Shown here: positions 62,406-64,000 of the stretch, in pieces | Position numbering within the stretch: the first letter of the stretch is position 1 | How the letters are laid out: each line of letters begins with the position of its first letter | NCBI GenBank assembly: GCA_963793335.1 | Contig: CAWBZS010000009.1 | Span: 162,807 to 226,806, forward strand | Length of the DNA: 64,000 nucleotides | DNA from: Sva-07 sp963793335 | GTDB taxonomy: Bacteria; Actinomycetota; Acidimicrobiia; Acidimicrobiales; Ilumatobacteraceae | Reading direction: 5' to 3' | Notes under the pieces: generated by a model | The model's database searches: none | The model's input: the letters and a program-made list of their open reading frames with translations, nothing else | What the model was told of the DNA's origin: nothing | Position numbers and translations under genes: made by a program

Positions 62406-62495
62406 CTCAGCCGCCAGCATCGCCGACATCGACGGAATCGAACCCGAACTACACTCCCAGCCAGCCGCCAGCGCGACTGACAACCAACAAGAGGA
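62406..62495. repeat. Second copy of unit B right of the IS1380-type element
   Basis: About 88 bases nearly identical to 60549-60637 (shared CCGACATCGACGGAATCG, AACTACACTCCCAGCC and CAACCAACAAGAGGA). It follows the right IS end directly, showing where the element cut the repeat. The next 100 bases to 62595 show nothing recognisable. Confidence 0.88.
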
Positions 62496-62595
62496 TCGCA
62501 CGACCCTCCTACACCACACCCAGGGACGCAATCACACCTGCACCTGGTGCGGCATGGACGAAACTCAAGGTCGGTGCCGTGCCGCCAATGGGGGG

Positions 62596-64000
62596 ACTGT
62601 CAGATCGTTGGTGTAACTGGTCTGGCTGGTCATTGTTGTTGGTGATCGTAGAGCCTCAGAAGAGGCGGCCTTCGAAGGTGATGGCGAAGGCGTTGAGGGC
62701 GGGCTTCCAGCGGTTCATCCAGCGTTCCTGGCCGGTGCCTTTCGGGTCGAGCGAACGCACGACCATGTAGAGGCACTTCAGCGCGGCCTGCTCGTTGGGG
62801 AAGTGCCCGCGGGCGCGTGTCGCTCGCCGGAATCTGGCGTTCAGCGACTCGATCGCGTTCGTCGAGTAGATCACCCGTCGGATCTCCGGCGAGTAGTCCA
62901 AGAACGGCACGAACTCGGCCCAGGCGTTCTTCCAGAGTGACCTGATCGCCGGATACTTGTTGCCCCAGATGGTGTGGAACTCATCCAGGCGTGCTGCTGC
63001 GTCGGCCTCGTTGACGGCGGTGTAGACCGGTCGCAGATCGCGGGCCATCTTGTCCCAGTCGGCCGCGACGCGAGGCGGAAGGTGTTGCGGATCAGGTGCA
63101 GCACACAGGTCTGCACGATCGCCAACGGCCAGGTCGCTTCGATCGACTCGGGCAGTCCTTTGAGCCCGTCGCACACGACGATGCAGGCGTCTTCGACGCC
63201 ACGGTTCTTGATCTCGGTGAGCACCTGCAGCCAGTACTTGGCGCCCTCGCCGCCGGTGCCGACCCAGAGCCCGAGGATGTCGCGTTGACCATCAACGGTC
63301 ACCCCGATCGCCGCGTAGACGGGCCGGTTGGCGACTTGGCCGTCGCGGATCTTCACGACGAGCGCGTCGATGAAGATCACCGGATACACACGATCCAAGG
63401 GCCGGTTCTGCCAGTCGGCCATCTCGTCGAGCACCCGGTCGGTGATCTTCGAGATCGTCTCACGGGAGATGTTCGTCGAGTACACCTCCGCCAGATGGGC
63501 TTCGACCTCACCGGTCGTCAACCCTTTCGCCGTCGAGCGAGATCACCATCGAGTCGACCCCGTCGAGGCGGCGCTGGTTCTTGCCACCGTTTCGGGTTCG
63601 AAGCTGCCGTCGCGATCGCGGGGGACGTCCAGCTCGATGGGGCCGATCTCGGTGATCACCGTCTTCGACCGGGTCCCGTTGCGGGAGTTGCCGTGATTGC
63701 GGCCCTCGGCTGCGTGTTTCGCATAGCCGAGATGTTCTTCCATCTCGACCTCCAGCCCGGTCTCGAGGACCTGCTTGGTCAAGTCGCACAGCAGCCCGCC
63801 CGGGCCGACAAGGTTCTTGCCGTCAGCGCGTGCTTGGTCAACGAGCTGCTCCGCGAGCGACCGATCCGGTCGCTCGTCGTTCATGTCCTCGGGCGGTGTC
63901 GCCACCGCCACATCATGGTCTGTCATGGTTGTCTGTCCTTCCAGCCGAGCAAGTCGCTCAGCGTTTCAGGCCAGACCAGTTACACCGCGGATCTGACAGT
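62596..64000 (-). mobile_element. IS256-family insertion sequence
   Basis: The left end ACTGTCAGATC-GTT-GGTGTAACTGG and the right end (minus strand) ACTGTCAGATC-CGC-GGTGTAACTGG are matching inverted repeats that continue with TCTGGC. The length of 1405 bp and the transposase type suit IS256. The right repeat ends at the last base of the window, so the target duplication cannot be checked. Confidence 0.88.
62656..63926 (-). pseudogene. IS256-family (mutator) transposase, frameshifted
   Basis: The protein starts at 63926 (DRSLAEQLVDQARADGKNL, LETGLEVEMEEHLGYAKH, GPIELDVPRDRDGSFEP). Near 63570 it shifts to QRRLDGVDSMVISL, then near 63520 to TTGEVEAHLAEVYSTNISRE, with first Asp in VIFIDALVVKIRDG and second Asp in VCDGLKGLPESI, and near 63080 to AADWDKMARDLRPVY, with the Glu in STNAIESLNARFRR, ending at 62656. 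The mutator DDE residues are all present but split over frames by about three indels. It is probably inactive unless supplied in trans, or unless the indels are sequence errors. Confidence 0.85.

Overview
The window is 64 kb of GC-rich actinobacterial chromosome. Candidate F420-type luciferase-like oxidoreductases, a FadD32-like acyl-AMP ligase, PAC2 and DUF222-HNH proteins, a PaaX regulator, tandem P450s and many lipoproteins ending their signal in AACG point to Actinomycetota. The overall mix resembles Acidimicrobiia (Ilumatobacter-like), but that is an inference from gene content, not a marker-gene placement.

Layout. 1-4000: a serine-hydrolase lipoprotein, a small TrkA_C membrane protein and a broken tyrosine integrase beside tRNA-Val(GAC). 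4000-8100: a heat-shock/housekeeping run hrcA-dnaJ-rsmE-hemW on the minus strand, with a CIRCE-like operator directly before hrcA. 8100-19400: a frameshifted photolyase, an HTTM protein with a coupled partner, an MFS exporter, lepA, rpsT, holA, comEC, comEA and a desaturase. 19400-26850: a PaaX-like regulator, a thioredoxin-TPR protein, a phosphotransferase coupled to PAC2, an LLM oxidoreductase and a metal ABC importer whose binding protein is frameshifted. 26955-31694: a tightly coupled four-gene operon of two Gfo/Idh/MocA dehydrogenases, an alpha/beta hydrolase and an S51-like protein fused to a CysRS-like tail. 31710-44596: two complete OpuC-type osmolyte importers in opposite orientations, with a histone-deacetylase-like amidohydrolase, a TetR regulator, an LLM enzyme and an acyl-AMP ligase between them. 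44800-55500: a second serine hydrolase, leuS, a phosphotransferase, two tandem P450s, a DUF6544-like protein and a lipoprotein. 55500-64000: decayed and mobile DNA.

The right end looks like a genomic island. A 44-base 3' fragment of tRNA-Ala(GGC), still followed by its terminator, sits at 57957-58000. Beyond it are a cell-wall-binding-repeat surface protein, a tandem repeat interrupted by a 1.6-kb IS1380-type element with recognisable ends, and an IS256-type element whose outer inverted repeat coincides with the window end. Left of it are an acetamidase pseudogene cut off at a DUF222-HNH gene and an excisionase-like remnant.

The most unusual signal is a family of five long, near-perfect intergenic palindromes sharing a GTC-A-GAC centre (near 35.40, 35.45, 38.2, 40.4 and 50.3 kb). 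Four lie at gene ends and one lies between divergent genes. A second cross-window observation is that four otherwise intact genes (photolyase, metal-binding lipoprotein, LLM oxidoreductase, zinc-ribbon protein) each carry one frameshift of the same sign, leaving start-to-stop lengths of 3n+1 bases. This could be assembly error or real decay. No CRISPR array, rRNA or clear replication origin was seen.
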